This document shows positions 18,659 through 25,963 of a stretch of 64,000 bases of DNA, piece by piece. The position numbers and the translations under genes are program-made. The notes below the pieces were generated by a model. That model saw nothing but the letters and a program-made list of their open reading frames with translations. It made no database searches and was not told the origin of the DNA. Source of the DNA: Streptomyces katrae. GTDB lineage: Bacteria; Actinomycetota; Actinomycetes; Streptomycetales; Streptomycetaceae. Position 1 is the stretch's first letter. Every line of letters starts with the position of its first letter. The stretch spans positions 263,007 to 327,006 of the forward strand of contig NZ_JNZY01000006.1 in the NCBI RefSeq assembly GCF_000717655.1, written 5' to 3'.

Positions 18659-19602
18659 TCGTCTCTCCCGTGCGGGTCGGTCGGTGGTGCCGCGTCTGTG
18701 GTCGTCGCCCCGGTGGCTGTGGCCGGTGCCGGATGCCAGGCCGCCACCAGGGTCGTGTCGTCCCCGGAGTGCTGCGAGGCCTTGGCCAGCCATTCCGGCA
18801 GGACGGCCCGGACGGTGTCCGCGCCCTCCGCCGACAGCCGGTCGTCCAGCCCGGCCATGAACTGCAGGAAGCCCCGGTCCGAGGCGAAGCTCTTGGACAG
18901 CCCGTCGGTGGAGAGCGCGACCAGCCGGGGCGCCCGCCAGGGGGCCGTCACCGGCGCCCAGTGCGTCCGTACGCGCAGCCACGCCGCCGGGCTGCACAGC
19001 GACTCCGTCTCGTCCCCCAGGTCCGCCTCGGCGGGCGCGAGCGGTACGGTCACCCGCCCGTCGTCGTCCACCACCGTCAGCTCGCCGTCGCCGAGCTGCC
19101 AGGCCGCGAACACCCGGGGCGTGAGCACCGCACCGACCAGCGTGCTCCCGTACAGCAGCAGCTTGTGCTCCTCGGGCAGGCCGGGCTCCTCGTGGGAGCT
19201 GGTCCGCTCCCAGTTGCCGAGGACCTTCTCCCGCCATGCGCTGACCAGCTGGCGGGGCAACGCGTGCTCGGCGTAGTGCATCAGCCAGGCCAGGCTCGGC
19301 GGCCGCTCCTCGCCGCGGGGCTGGGCGAGCGCCGCGAACCGCCGGGCCTCCTCGACGAAGAGGTCCACGGCGAAGCGGGAGCCCAGATGGCTGCGGGCGT
19401 GCACCGCGGAGCCGTGGCCGTCGGCCACCGCCATGATCAGCGGTTCCTCGGCCGTACCGCGCCCCCCGGCCTCGCAGTAGTCCTGGTTGCGGGTCTTGTT
19501 CACCCCCTGCACGCTCTCCCGGAACGTGGCCCAGAGCGGTACCGGCCCCGGCGCGTGCGGCGGTACCGGCGGTGGTTCCGGTGACACGGGCCCGCTCACC
19601 AC
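18655..19602 (-). CDS. PP2C-family protein phosphatase (TerY-P triad)
   Basis: A PP2C phosphatase of about 315 residues. Family motifs in order are GVNKTRNQD, VADGHGSAVH (metal-binding Asp-Gly), a GDGEL strand, LSTDGLSKSF and SGDDTTLV at the end. These supply the Asp residues that hold two metal ions for Ser/Thr dephosphorylation. The N-terminus is Pro-rich. The start is one of two adjacent GTG codons (19602 or 19599); the second overlaps the TerY stop as GTGA. The C-terminal Thr/Ala-rich tail overlaps the kinase start. Its place between a VWA protein and a kinase defines the triad and argues that it reverses the kinase. Confidence 0.9.
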   Translation of the reverse strand: MVSGPVSPEPPPVPPHAPGPVPLWATFRESVQGVNKTRNQDYCEAGGRGTAEEPLIMAVADGHGSAVHARSHLGSRFAVDLFVEEARRFAALAQPRGEERPPSLAWLMHYAEHALPRQLVSAWREKVLGNWERTSSHEEPGLPEEHKLLLYGSTLVGAVLTPRVFAAWQLGDGELTVVDDDGRVTVPLAPAEADLGDETESLCSPAAWLRVRTHWAPVTAPWRAPRLVALSTDGLSKSFASDRGFLQFMAGLDDRLSAEGADTVRAVLPEWLAKASQHSGDDTTLVAAWHPAPATATGATTTDAAPPTDPHGRDE

Positions 19603-20282
19603 ACGTCGTCATCGTCGTCGTCGAGCACCGGCGGGGCGTACGGCGGCTGCTTCGCCATCGCGTCCGCGGAACCCGCCACCGGCTGCGAGGCAGCCTTGAC
19701 GGCGGCCGTCGAGGCCCAGCGGATCGCCGCCGCCAGCTGCTTGGGGCTGTTCGCGTCCAGCGGCTGGAGCTCCGGATTGCCCAGGAACTCCTGCAGCACG
19801 GTGCGGTCGGCGTCCGCACCGATCGCGATGGCCACCCGTACGGCCTTGCGCCCCCACGGGGTCGCGTCGACGGCCCGCAGCCCCGCCTTCCAGTCGTCCG
19901 TCGGCACCCCGTCCGAGACCAGCGCCAGCACCGGCTTCAGCGCCCGCTGCGGCATCGGCGGGGTGTCGAGCTCCCGGGCCGCCAGCTGGAGGGCCTCGCC
20001 CAGGTTGGTCATGCCGTCCACCTGGACGTCCTGCCAGGTGAAGTTCTCCACCGGAACCGGGTCCTGGTGGTGCCAGCGGGCCGTGGTGGAGAACGTCATC
20101 GTGCGCAGCAGCAGCTGGGCCGCCGGATTGTCCTGCGCCACCGAGCGCATCTCCGGAACGGCTTCTCTGATCGCGTAGTTGAGCTGGCCGATCTTCTCGC
20201 CCTGCATCGAGTACGAGCAGTCGAGCAGCCAGATGAAGTGGACGGGCCGGTTCGCCATCGGCCCGCCGGGGATGTCACTCAC
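19596..20282 (-). CDS. TerY-type von Willebrand factor A domain protein
   Basis: A 228-residue single VWA domain. The metal-ion-dependent adhesion site is complete: Asp21-x-Ser23-x-Ser25 in LLDCSYSM, Thr92 in DGMTNLG, and Asp124 in LVSDGVP. Such domains bind partners through a Mg ion. The Asp-rich tail (DDDDDDVW) is typical of a flexible end. TerY is the VWA member of tellurite-resistance-associated systems; with the overlapping PP2C and kinase it forms the TerY-P triad. Start GTG 20282 has AAGGAG upstream, inside the 3' end of the small membrane peptide gene region. Confidence 0.9.
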   Translation of the reverse strand: MSDIPGGPMANRPVHFIWLLDCSYSMQGEKIGQLNYAIREAVPEMRSVAQDNPAAQLLLRTMTFSTTARWHHQDPVPVENFTWQDVQVDGMTNLGEALQLAARELDTPPMPQRALKPVLALVSDGVPTDDWKAGLRAVDATPWGRKAVRVAIAIGADADRTVLQEFLGNPELQPLDANSPKQLAAAIRWASTAAVKAASQPVAGSADAMAKQPPYAPPVLDDDDDDVW

Positions 20283-20294
20283 CGCTAATCTCCT

Positions 20295-20423
20295 TCAACT
20301 CCCGAGCCATTGCGGCACGTACCGCACGAGCGCCGCCAGCCCGGCGGCCGCCGTCATCACGACCGCCACCACGAACAGGACCAGCATCAGCAGCCGCCCC
20401 CGCGCGATCTGCGGTGTCACCAT
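20295..20423 (-). CDS. 42-residue single-helix membrane peptide
   Basis: A short gene between the membrane GTPase and terY. It starts at ATG 20423 with AAAGGAG nine bases upstream and ends with TGA at 20295-20297, leaving the terY ribosome-binding site immediately after. The product begins MVTPQIARGR and has one hydrophobic helix at about residues 10-32, then RYVPQW. Third codon positions are nearly all G or C, as expected for a real gene. Position and size suggest a membrane anchor or regulator of the GTPase/TerY complex. No family can be assigned at this length. Confidence 0.78.
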   Translation of the reverse strand: MVTPQIARGRLLMLVLFVVAVVMTAAAGLAALVRYVPQWLGS

Positions 20424-20480
20424 GGGGTGTTGCTCCTTTTCTGAATGACTCCTGGACCCTAGCCTTCGGTCCGGCCCGCG

Positions 20481-22139
20481 TCACAGGCTTGATCGATCCG
20501 GTGCCGTCCGGCCGCTGCGCCCCCGCGGCCGCGGCAGGCGCGGGGCCTCGGCCTCGGCCGCCGGCCCGCCGATCCGCAGTCCCGTACGGGACAGCAGCCA
20601 CAGCACCGGTTCCGCCGCCCGCCGCTGCTCGGACGCGAGGGCGCCCGCCCCGGTGGCGGCATGGGCGCTGACCGCCCAGTAGCGGGCCGCCGCGAAGTCG
20701 TGGCCCAGGGCGCGGACCAGCTCGCCCAGTCCGATCTCGGCCAGCCAGGCGTCGACCGCGCCGTCCGGCCGCGGCAGCGAGTCCAGCCGGTCCAGCACGT
20801 CCCGCTTCGTCACCACCGTCGCCACGCCGAGGCGCCGCCGCCGGCCGCCGAGGCCCTGGAGCTCCCCGGTGAACCCCGCGTACGTCTCCACCGGGCCGAG
20901 GTCGGCGGGCCGGGCGGCCACCGCCAGCTGCCCGTCGCCCCCGCGCAGGCTGCGCCGTACGGCGGGCGAGGCCAGCACGTCCGCGACCAGCAGGACCCCG
21001 TCCGCGTGCGCGAGGTACTCCTGGCGCCGGGTGGTGTCCGCATCGCGCAGCGACTCGCCCATCGGGTCGTACAGGTACAGCAGCCGCTGCCGCCGCAGCA
21101 GTCGCAGCCGGCCGCTCCCGCGCCCGACGAGCAGCATCAGCGCCCGGGGCTGCCCGCCCTGCGTCTTCAGCGCCCATCCCGTCGTCTCCACCTGCCGGCC
21201 CAGCGTGTTGGCCTCCCGCCGGTCGGCGGGGGACGCGAACTCGACCGTCAGCGCCGACTCGTGCGACCAGGCCCGCAACCCGTCGAGAAGCGCTGCCATC
21301 AGCATCGTCTTCCCTGCCGAGGTGCCCCCGATCAGCGGTACGTGCACCACCCGCGTGGTGCCCACGGCCGGCGGCAGCCCCTGGTCGCAGTGCGGGCAGC
21401 GGGCGGTGAGCCTGCGCCTCCCGGCGAGCGCGGTGGTGGGCAGCGCCCGCCCGCAGCGGCAGACGTGCCGCAGCGCCCCGTACCGGCCCGGCCGCAGCTC
21501 GCGGTGCGCGGCGCCGCAGCCCGGGCAGACGTGCACGGCCAGCGGGAACGGCCGGTAGCAGCCGGGGTACGGGCACTTCATGCGGATGCCGCGGGCCAGC
21601 TTCCACAGCCGCTCCACGCTCCGCCCCGCCAGCACCCCGGCCAGCGCCACCGCCGAGACCAGCAGCAGCTGGGCGGCGAACGCCAGCGCGACGCCGACGA
21701 GCAGGGCGCAGGACAGCAGGGCGGACAGCAGCGCGGCCAGCGCCGTCGCCGGTGCGAGCAGCCGCAGCAGGAGCCGTCCGAGGGCGTGCTCGGCGCGGTC
21801 CCCGGTCGAACCGTTGCGGCCGCTCAGCAGTCGGCGGCGGACGATCTCGTCGAGCCAGTGGTGGACCAGCAGGTACCGGACGGTGTGCGCGGCAGCCTGC
21901 GCCGCGGCCACGGCGTCGAGCCACATCTGCCGCGCCCAGTAAGCGGGTTGCCCCGGCTCCGCGCCGCCGTACGGGCTGACGCGCGGGTCGGGGGTCCCGG
22001 GCGTGCGCGGCCCGAGGGCGGCCCAGGCGGCACCCAGCGCCAGCGCCAGGAACCGCCACAGCCCGTACCCGAGGCACACGGCCGCCCCGATCGCGCCGGT
22101 GGCCGCCCCGAGGACCTGCAGGACGAGCCCCGCGTTCAC
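20481..22139 (-). CDS. Membrane-anchored zinc-ribbon P-loop GTPase (double-GTPase type)
   Basis: A 552-residue protein. The N-terminal third has hydrophobic helices (about 5-40, and 127-170 with two helices). Then come Cys pairs at 189/194, 205/208, 227/229 and 248/251 forming zinc ribbons, and a P-loop GGTSAGKT at 271-278 starting a TRAFAC-like GTPase domain with LYDPMGE as the likely Walker B segment and TKRD as the base-recognition motif. This matches the DO-GTPase type that occurs in pairs in predicted bacterial conflict systems. GTG 22139 overlaps the stop of the GAP1-like gene. It likely signals at the membrane with the soluble GTPase at 24637-25962. Confidence 0.85.
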   Translation of the reverse strand: MNAGLVLQVLGAATGAIGAAVCLGYGLWRFLALALGAAWAALGPRTPGTPDPRVSPYGGAEPGQPAYWARQMWLDAVAAAQAAAHTVRYLLVHHWLDEIVRRRLLSGRNGSTGDRAEHALGRLLLRLLAPATALAALLSALLSCALLVGVALAFAAQLLLVSAVALAGVLAGRSVERLWKLARGIRMKCPYPGCYRPFPLAVHVCPGCGAAHRELRPGRYGALRHVCRCGRALPTTALAGRRRLTARCPHCDQGLPPAVGTTRVVHVPLIGGTSAGKTMLMAALLDGLRAWSHESALTVEFASPADRREANTLGRQVETTGWALKTQGGQPRALMLLVGRGSGRLRLLRRQRLLYLYDPMGESLRDADTTRRQEYLAHADGVLLVADVLASPAVRRSLRGGDGQLAVAARPADLGPVETYAGFTGELQGLGGRRRRLGVATVVTKRDVLDRLDSLPRPDGAVDAWLAEIGLGELVRALGHDFAAARYWAVSAHAATGAGALASEQRRAAEPVLWLLSRTGLRIGGPAAEAEAPRLPRPRGRSGRTAPDRSSL

Positions 22140-24640
22140 CTCCACCGCCCCTCCCCGGCGGAGTCGCCGGGGGCGATGGGCCCGCCGGAGCCGCCCCGCA
22201 GCGGCGGGCCGCCGGGCGGGGGCTTCGCCCCGCGGCGCCCGGAGCCGCCGAAGCGGTCGCGGAGCCGGCCGAAGGCGCCGGGCCGCTGCCAGCCGCGGAA
22301 GTCCTCCGCCCAGCGGCCGCCGAGCCGGGCCAGGGCCTCCTCGAGCGCCTTGAGCTCCGCCGGTGCCAGGCCCCGGACGACCGGGCGCAGCACGCCGTCG
22401 AGCAGGTCGGTGCGGGCCTCCTGCCACACCGGGCCCGCCTGCGGCTGGGAGGACCAGGTGGCGAAGCACTCCGCCGCGTACCGCGGGTCGCGCCCCAGCC
22501 GGTCCGAGACCTGCGGCTGCCGGGCGGCCCGCCGGTACGCGGCCAGCAGCTCGGCGTCGTTGCTCTCGACCAGGGCCCGCACCTCGCTCCCGGGCCGGTC
22601 CTCGGCGAGCAGCCGGGCGGCCACCGCCGCGTAGGCGTGCTCCCGCGCCGTCGGCGTGGGGTCCAGCGTCCGCAGGTCCAGGGCCTGCCGGACCCAGCCC
22701 GCCCCCGTCTCCCCGGCCCGCAGGTTGCGGGCCAGCTCCAGCAGCAGCAGCGAGGACCGCAGCGGGGCGGGGAGTTCCGCGGAGAACCGCCGCAGCAGCT
22801 CCACCGCCAGCTCCTCCGCGTACCGGTCGTCGGCCGGAGCGCAGACCGCGGCCTGCGCGAGCAGCTCCCAGGTGCCGGCCTCCCGGTGGGCCCGGTCGCC
22901 CAGCGCAGACAGGACCAGCCAGGCCTCGCCCGCGGTCGGCGGCTGCGCACCCCACACGAGCCGCATCGCCGAGCGGAGCACCAGCGGCTCCTCCTCCAGG
23001 GAGGCGCCGGAGTGCTCCACGAGCCCGGTCAGCGCCTTCACCCGGTCGCCGCCGGCCCCGCCCACCGCTCGTGCGCACATCCGCAGGTGCGGCAGCGGCT
23101 CGGCCCCGGTCAGCCGCAGCGGGATCAGGGCGAACAGCCGGGCCCCCGCGGCCGGATCGCCCGCCGCGAGCGCGTCGAGCCGGTCGAGTACGAGGCTCCG
23201 CAGCTCGGCCTGCCCAGCCGGTTCCGCCAGTGCGGCCCGCATCGCCTCCCCGTACGCCCGCTCCGGATCGGCGATCAGGGCGCGCGCCAACTGCCGTGCC
23301 ACATCGGGCAGGAGATCTGCGGTGCCCACCCCGAGCTCGGCGGCGGCCCGCAACAGCCCGGCCCGGTCGTCCGGTTCGCGCTCCGGGTCGGTGAGCGCCG
23401 CCCGCAGCTCCGGCCCCAGTCCGGCCGCGAGCCGGGCCCGGGCGGCCTCGCCCAGTACCCCGGCGGGCGGGACGGCCCCGCCCGAGCGGACCGCACCGGC
23501 CAGGGCCAGCTCCACCAGCGGCTCGCTCACCGCCGGGGGTGCCCAGCCGGCCAGGGCCGTCAGCAGCCGCCCGCTCGCGGCGGCCTCCTCGGGCCCCCGG
23601 TCCCCGGCCGGGCCGCCCAGCGCCCGAGCCAGCGCGTGCAGCCGTACGCCGTCCAGCGCCTCCCGGTGTCCGGCGGCCCAGTCGGCGGCCGCGGCCCGGC
23701 CCGCCGAGTCCAGGCCGATGCCCGCGGCGAGGGCGAGCGCGGCCAGCGGGCCCGCCTCGTACGGGCCGCACCGCCCGCCGGGCAGCCGCCGGACGTCCGC
23801 GAAGAGGTCCTGCCGCTGCGCCTGCCAGATCAGCGCGGCCGTCTGCGCCCACGGGTCGGGGTCCGGCGCGGGAGCCGCCGCGCGAGCGGCGTCGTACACC
23901 CGGTAGCGGTGCTCCTGCCCGGCGAGGCTCGGGCCGTCCTCCGGCACCACGCCGATGATCTGCTGCCGGGCGAGCTGCGGCCGCCGGGTGTACGTGGTGA
24001 AGGTGAGCCACTGGCCGCGCCGGTGCGGCAGCACACTGCAGGCGAGCAGGATCCACCAGGCCACGGCCTCGCTGTCCTGCTCCACCAGGACGAGCTGAGG
24101 GGCGGCCGGCTCCTCGACGAGCCGGCGCACATCGGCGAAGAACCCGGCGAGCCAGGGCCCCCGGGCGGCCACGAAGGCCGCGAGCGCGCCGACGTCGAGC
24201 GGGCCCGGGGCCGGCACCGACGCGAGCGGCGGTACGGGTGCCCCGGCCGGCGGGGAATCGGCCGCCCACTGCCGGGAGCCCCAGGAGGTGATCGGCAGCG
24301 GCCATTCGGCGGGCCGGTCCGGGTCGGCGGGCTGCGGCAGATGGACGGCGTGGGCGTGGAAGTTGCCCCAGCGGCCGCTGTAGTCGGCGCCGGTGTACAC
24401 GGAGCGGGCCAGCAGCCGGCTGCCGTCGGCGAGCACGTTCAGGCTCAGGGCCTGGGGGAAGGCGCCCAGTTGGTCGGCGCTCGGGCGCGGCGGCGCGTCC
24501 CGGGGCGGCTCGTACCCGATCAGCTGTTCGGCCTCGCGCAGCAGCGAGGAGGGCACGCCGGGGCTGACGGCGGTGAACCGGAAGCCCGATCCGTCGGGAC
24601 CCGGCGGCGCCGAGGTGTAGTGCATCTGCGCGAGGTTCAT
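22136..24640 (-). CDS. GTPase-associated protein 1 (GAP1)-like protein
   Basis: An 834-residue protein lying exactly between two GTPase genes and overlapping both (ATGA at its start, GTGA at its end). The N-terminal about 230 residues, beginning MNLAQMHYTSAPPG and containing GRWGNFHAH and an LTFTTYTRR strand, fit the GAP1 N-terminal domain. The rest is Ala/Leu-rich and helical, compatible with the middle and C-terminal GAP1 domains, ending in a Gly/Pro-rich tail. GAP1 proteins are defined by their constant linkage to double-GTPase modules; their activity is unknown. There are no catalytic motifs I can name and no membrane segments, so a scaffold or GTPase regulator in the cytoplasm is the working idea. 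Confidence 0.78.
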   Translation of the reverse strand: MNLAQMHYTSAPPGPDGSGFRFTAVSPGVPSSLLREAEQLIGYEPPRDAPPRPSADQLGAFPQALSLNVLADGSRLLARSVYTGADYSGRWGNFHAHAVHLPQPADPDRPAEWPLPITSWGSRQWAADSPPAGAPVPPLASVPAPGPLDVGALAAFVAARGPWLAGFFADVRRLVEEPAAPQLVLVEQDSEAVAWWILLACSVLPHRRGQWLTFTTYTRRPQLARQQIIGVVPEDGPSLAGQEHRYRVYDAARAAAPAPDPDPWAQTAALIWQAQRQDLFADVRRLPGGRCGPYEAGPLAALALAAGIGLDSAGRAAAADWAAGHREALDGVRLHALARALGGPAGDRGPEEAAASGRLLTALAGWAPPAVSEPLVELALAGAVRSGGAVPPAGVLGEAARARLAAGLGPELRAALTDPEREPDDRAGLLRAAAELGVGTADLLPDVARQLARALIADPERAYGEAMRAALAEPAGQAELRSLVLDRLDALAAGDPAAGARLFALIPLRLTGAEPLPHLRMCARAVGGAGGDRVKALTGLVEHSGASLEEEPLVLRSAMRLVWGAQPPTAGEAWLVLSALGDRAHREAGTWELLAQAAVCAPADDRYAEELAVELLRRFSAELPAPLRSSLLLLELARNLRAGETGAGWVRQALDLRTLDPTPTAREHAYAAVAARLLAEDRPGSEVRALVESNDAELLAAYRRAARQPQVSDRLGRDPRYAAECFATWSSQPQAGPVWQEARTDLLDGVLRPVVRGLAPAELKALEEALARLGGRWAEDFRGWQRPGAFGRLRDRFGGSGRRGAKPPPGGPPLRGGSGGPIAPGDSAGEGRWR

Positions 24641-25962
24641 GCCTCTCCTCCCGGCGTGTGCGACCGGTCCGCCGTCGCGCCGGCGACCGGTGCCGGTACC
24701 GGACCGGCCGCCGCCGTACGACGGCCCGCTCCGCCGGTCCCGGTGCGCGGCAGCAGCCCGCCCAGCCCCAGCAGCCACAGCAGCGGGTCCTCGACCCGCA
24801 GCGGCTGCGGTCCCGACTTGGGGGCGTCCGCCGGTGCGTGCGCGGGCGGCGGGGAGCCCAGCGCCGAGAGGCCGAACAGCGACAGCTGGGCGAAATCCCG
24901 GTCCAGCTGCCGGAACAGCGCGCCCGAGTCCCAGCCGTCGAGGAGCCCCCGCATCTCCTCGTGCACCGCCAGCCGGTCCTCGTCGTCCACCGCGCCGCCC
25001 GCGTGCTCGGCATTGCGCCGCAGCGGGGAGTGCGGCCCCACCAGCGAGAACAGGGAGTCCGTCTTGGTCACCGCCACCGCCACCGGCGTGGTGACCCGGC
25101 CGCGCGAGGTGCCCCGCCCGTGGGCCCGCAGCTGCGCCGCCAGGTCGGCCGCGATCTGCTGCGGCGGGGTCTCCACGGTGGGCAGCGGCAGCCCGGCGTC
25201 CACCGGCAGCTGGTCCCGTACGGCCCGCATCTGGAGGGGGTCCACCAGCAGGATGATCCCGTCGGCGGCGGCCAGGTAGTGCGTGTACCGGTCCATGGCC
25301 TCGGCGCTGCCGAGGTCCTCGCCGGCCGCGTCGAAGAACACCAGCGCGGTGTGCCGGCTGCCGTCCCCGCGCAGCCGGCGGCGCAGCGGCAGGCTCAGCC
25401 GGTACAGCAGCGGGTCGTTGAAGCCGAGCGCCGCCGGTCTCGTCGCCTCCGGCAGCCGCAGCCGGTCGTACAGGTCCTCGGCCATCTCCCGGTCCCGGCG
25501 CTGGGTCTCGCCGCCCATCGCCGTGATGGAGGCGCCGTACGCCCGGCCCACCCGGTTGCGCAGCTCGTTGATCAGGACGGAGACGTAGGTGCTCTTGCCC
25601 GAGGCCTTGGGGCCCAGCAGTGCGATGATCCGGGTGTCCTGGTCGGTGTAGTCGCTCGGGAAGTCGCTGTGGCAGCGCAGACAGACCCGGACCGGGGTGG
25701 AGACCCCGCAGTGCGGGCAGTCCGCCCGCGCGGCGCCCCCGCTCCCGAGACGGCCTGCGAGTCCGCGCGGAGCGGTGAACACCGGGCCGCGCATCTTCAG
25801 CGCGGGCGGCACGCTCGGCCCCATGAACTCCGCCCATATGCCGTCGAGTTCGGCAGTGCACGGCTTGCCGCCGCGCACCCCGGTGGCGGACATCTGGCAG
25901 CGGAACGGCAGCCGGGCGGCGGCCGAGCGGTCGAAGCAGTAGGGGCAGACGACGGAGGTCAT
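24637..25962 (-). CDS. Soluble double-zinc-ribbon P-loop GTPase
   Basis: A 441-residue protein starting MTSVVCPYCFDRS at 25962, directly after the stop of the upstream gene (one base between). Two zinc ribbons are visible, with Cys6/9 and Cys22/35 and a second set at 82/85/94/97. A P-loop GPKASGKST follows at 117-125. VFFDAAGED carries the Walker B Asp with a DxxG-like Gly, and AVTKTD is the guanine-recognition motif, so GTP is the likely nucleotide. No membrane helix is present. With the membrane GTPase and the GAP1-like protein it forms the double-GTPase core. A longer reading upstream starts inside the neighbouring gene and is rejected. Confidence 0.86.
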   Translation of the reverse strand: MTSVVCPYCFDRSAAARLPFRCQMSATGVRGGKPCTAELDGIWAEFMGPSVPPALKMRGPVFTAPRGLAGRLGSGGAARADCPHCGVSTPVRVCLRCHSDFPSDYTDQDTRIIALLGPKASGKSTYVSVLINELRNRVGRAYGASITAMGGETQRRDREMAEDLYDRLRLPEATRPAALGFNDPLLYRLSLPLRRRLRGDGSRHTALVFFDAAGEDLGSAEAMDRYTHYLAAADGIILLVDPLQMRAVRDQLPVDAGLPLPTVETPPQQIAADLAAQLRAHGRGTSRGRVTTPVAVAVTKTDSLFSLVGPHSPLRRNAEHAGGAVDDEDRLAVHEEMRGLLDGWDSGALFRQLDRDFAQLSLFGLSALGSPPPAHAPADAPKSGPQPLRVEDPLLWLLGLGGLLPRTGTGGAGRRTAAAGPVPAPVAGATADRSHTPGGEA

Positions 25963-25963
25963 G

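Noticed and set aside
20275..22950. 891-codon minus-strand frame through the GTPase region
   Set aside because: Arg/Pro/Gly-rich out-of-frame reading; the genes at 20481-22139 and 22136-24640 carry the motifs.
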